From Halomonas lysinitropha (GTDB taxonomy: Bacteria; Pseudomonadota; Gammaproteobacteria; Pseudomonadales; Halomonadaceae): DNA of 64,000 nt. A program made the position numbers and the translations under genes. The notes beneath the pieces are model-generated. The model saw only the letters and a list, made by a program, of their open reading frames with translations, had not been told where the DNA came from and ran no database searches. Below, one piece after another: positions 63,201 to 64,000 of this stretch (the stretch's first letter is position 1; the number at the start of each line of letters is the position of its first letter). Where the stretch lies: contig NZ_CABVOU010000046.1 in assembly GCF_902500215.1 (NCBI RefSeq), positions 1-64,000 on the forward strand, written 5' to 3'.

Positions 63201-64000
63201 CGACGACGTGCCGAGCATGGCGGTATCCGGTGCTGATAGCGTCACCGAGGGTGGCAGTGCGGTAACCGGCACCTGGGACAATGCCAGCTACGGCGCGGAC
63301 GGTGCGGACAGCGTCAAGGTGCTGATCGGCACTGACGAGTATGATCTTGACACGGATATCACCGTCACCGAGGGCACACTCAACGTGGCCAACGACGGCA
63401 CCTGGAGCTTTACGCCGGTTGACGCGCTGACTCAACCCGTGAGCCTCACCTTCAGGGTTGAAGTCACCGACAACGATGGCGATGTGGCCTCGGATAGCCA
63501 CACCATCAACATCCTCGATGGTCAAGGCCCTGGTGATGCCAATTCTGTGACGCTGACGGTGGATGAAGACAGCATTACCGATACCGACAGTGATACGGTC
63601 ACTTTCTCGCTGGGCTCCGATGCATTGACCAGCATGGCATTTTCGGCCGACCTGACCAGTCTCACGACCAACAATGGTGAGATTAGCTGGGTGCGCAACA
63701 GCGACACAGAGATCGTCGGCGAGATTGGTAGCAGCCCGGCGGTCACCCTTACATTGACCCCCGATCTGGCAGCCGGGACCGCCTCTGTTGCCGTCTCGCT
63801 CGCTGACAACGTCACGCATCCCACGGCCAATGGCGAGAACACGCTGGATCTTGGCAGCATAAACGTCGTTGCGACGGAGACCGATGGTGATCAGGCAACC
63901 GGTACTGTCAATATCAAGGTTATCGACGATGTGCCAGCGATTACTACCTTTGCCGCCCAGCAAGAAGCTGCGCTGGTTCTGGATGAATCGGCTGGCCCTG
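60259..64000 (+). CDS. LapA-like giant adhesin with retention module, 3'-truncated by window edge
   Basis: No stop codon occurs in 1,247 codons up to the window end, so the gene is much longer. The start at 60259 (CAAGGAG before) gives MAIATVISITGEAYVRDENG, the LapA-type N-terminal retention module (residues 1-135), with a TAAG motif at 118-121 (ATAAGAGAG), the place where LapG-type proteases cut between the two Ala. A glycine-rich linker follows, then many beta-rich repeats: immunoglobulin-like DDITLTATVDNAPETDLTLT types and VCBS/cadherin-like ITGNVTANDTEGADTPTVVT and VDVLDNDIEGADG types. The T1SS encoded upstream is the obvious exporter. It would tether cells to surfaces in biofilm. LapG and LapD are not in the window. 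Confidence 0.93.
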   Translation, partial: MAIATVISITGEAYVRDENGNLRELSVGDTLEEGEVLVTSDNGRVQLDFGDGIDPTVIEGGQQVAMTPDLMQGLTDDQGEDGEAVAEDESSAMDEDVEALLAAIEEGDDDLLAGLDATAAGAGAGGGEGGGHDFVRLVRITENTDPLAFEFSTASLDSVEFDEAEPELLEATVSGSVSFELFSGEVNVGGDSVVEGNTFTLVATLDTAPVDTPLVINLSNGQQITIPVGETSGEVVLDSREDDLFVQGDESIDLSVSSATGGGFDELTVGEVPSLTVVDDDDASTVSLSGPESVTELDDITLTATVDNAPETDLTLTLDNGEQIVIPAGQTSGSVTFASPNVPDGDGEQTFTIEEAEGGNYEALEIDSASQTTEIIDRLPEAGEEADQLDDADLLAGNAVTTGTLDLDFGGDGAGSVDFAAMDGQSGTLGTEAITYSWNAGTNTLTATGPRGDLFNVVVDPENGAYTATLVDNVLHEEGSDQDSLPLTYTVTDADDSTADGVFTLSFVDDGPEANNDIDQVPPASPTAASPPITGNVTANDTEGADTPTVVTQVSFNGAPPTGVPATGSVDIDGDFGTLTISADGNYTYQRTSGSGDVEDVFTYTLTDDDGDSDTATLTIAIGDAGVDIGGLTPEGGAADEVVDEANLSDGSDPDSDALTQTGFFTISAPDGVGTLSVGGTTVISNDVFTAQTITTPLGNTLQITDYDPSAGVVSYSYTLNDNEDHDPIQGENSLFEDFVVSLEDNDGDATTGSLRVEIVDDVPTAVDDEADAPEDTAITVDVLDNDIEGADGASLTAASLRDSGAGSISFDSNGNITFDPTPGFEGDAVIDYTITDADDDTSDAVLTVTVAPDSEPVISITAESDSVNEAGLPQGSANDGSHITTGTFAIDTGNDSLASLVINGTDVTGGGSVSGNNNFGTLVVTQGSDGSYNWIYTLDDATDEHSSQGPNIDGVQDGFTLVATDSDGSIDNDTLTIDIVDDVPSMAVSGADSVTEGGSAVTGTWDNASYGADGADSVKVLIGTDEYDLDTDITVTEGTLNVANDGTWSFTPVDALTQPVSLTFRVEVTDNDGDVASDSHTINILDGQGPGDANSVTLTVDEDSITDTDSDTVTFSLGSDALTSMAFSADLTSLTTNNGEISWVRNSDTEIVGEIGSSPAVTLTLTPDLAAGTASVAVSLADNVTHPTANGENTLDLGSINVVATETDGDQATGTVNIKVIDDVPAITTFAAQQEAALVLDESAGP

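Overview
The window looks like chromosome of a GC-rich gammaproteobacterium, most likely a Halomonas or close relative (Halomonadaceae). This is inferred from base composition, the style of the proteins and the gene neighbourhoods (argF, grxD, rnt and argG together; a CrbS-type acetate-switch sensor locus; thiO-thiS-thiG behind a TPP riboswitch). No rRNA or tRNA gene was recognised and there is no CRISPR array.

Region 1 (1-20577) is a cell-surface polysaccharide (O-antigen or capsule type) locus read on the + strand. A partial methyltransferase, a pyruvyltransferase-like protein and a formyltransferase-fold protein form a visibly AT-rich, probably transferred start. A FemAB/GNAT-like protein, a deacetylase-like protein, three glycosyltransferases, WecB, an epimerase, an initiating sugar transferase, Ugd and a WbpM-type dehydratase follow. 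The locus carries many scars: a C-terminal glycosyltransferase duplicate behind wecB, an IS3-family element and a broken toxin-antitoxin pair wedged behind the epimerase (with a 45-bp copy of an epimerase 3' end left at the far side), and a minus-strand block (13.0-17.1 kb) of DUF4160/DUF2442, MntA/HepT, a SEC-C/TPR protein and a decayed second HepT/MntA pair.

Region 2 (20.6-31.3 kb) holds a SWIM-SNF2 helicase, a DUF4236 protein, an oxidoreductase plus proline-racemase-family pair, a HigBA-like toxin-antitoxin pair and the thiamine genes thiO-thiS-thiG under a TPP riboswitch. Region 3 (31.3-53.1 kb) is mostly core: argF, grxD, rnt, argG, a HlyU-family gene, a CrbS-like signalling locus with a sensor/exonuclease fusion, a GST, YdcF, nth, an RnfB-like ferredoxin, metG, a Crp/Fnr-type regulator and thiI. 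It also holds several repeat structures, including two copies of a ~98-bp foldable intergenic element with terminal inverted repeats.

Region 4 (53.5-64.0 kb) is a LapA-type adhesion system: a TolC-OmpA outer-membrane protein whose C-terminal SPOR domain is cut by an in-frame amber codon, a LapB-like ABC exporter, a LapC-like adaptor, a LuxR-type regulator with a degenerate receiver, and the first 1,247 codons of a giant adhesin with a TAAG retention-module site. The adhesin runs past the window end. The amber-split SPOR domain, the dispersed foldable repeat, the HepT copy that has lost exactly its catalytic motif, and the sensor-exonuclease fusion are the observations most worth following.
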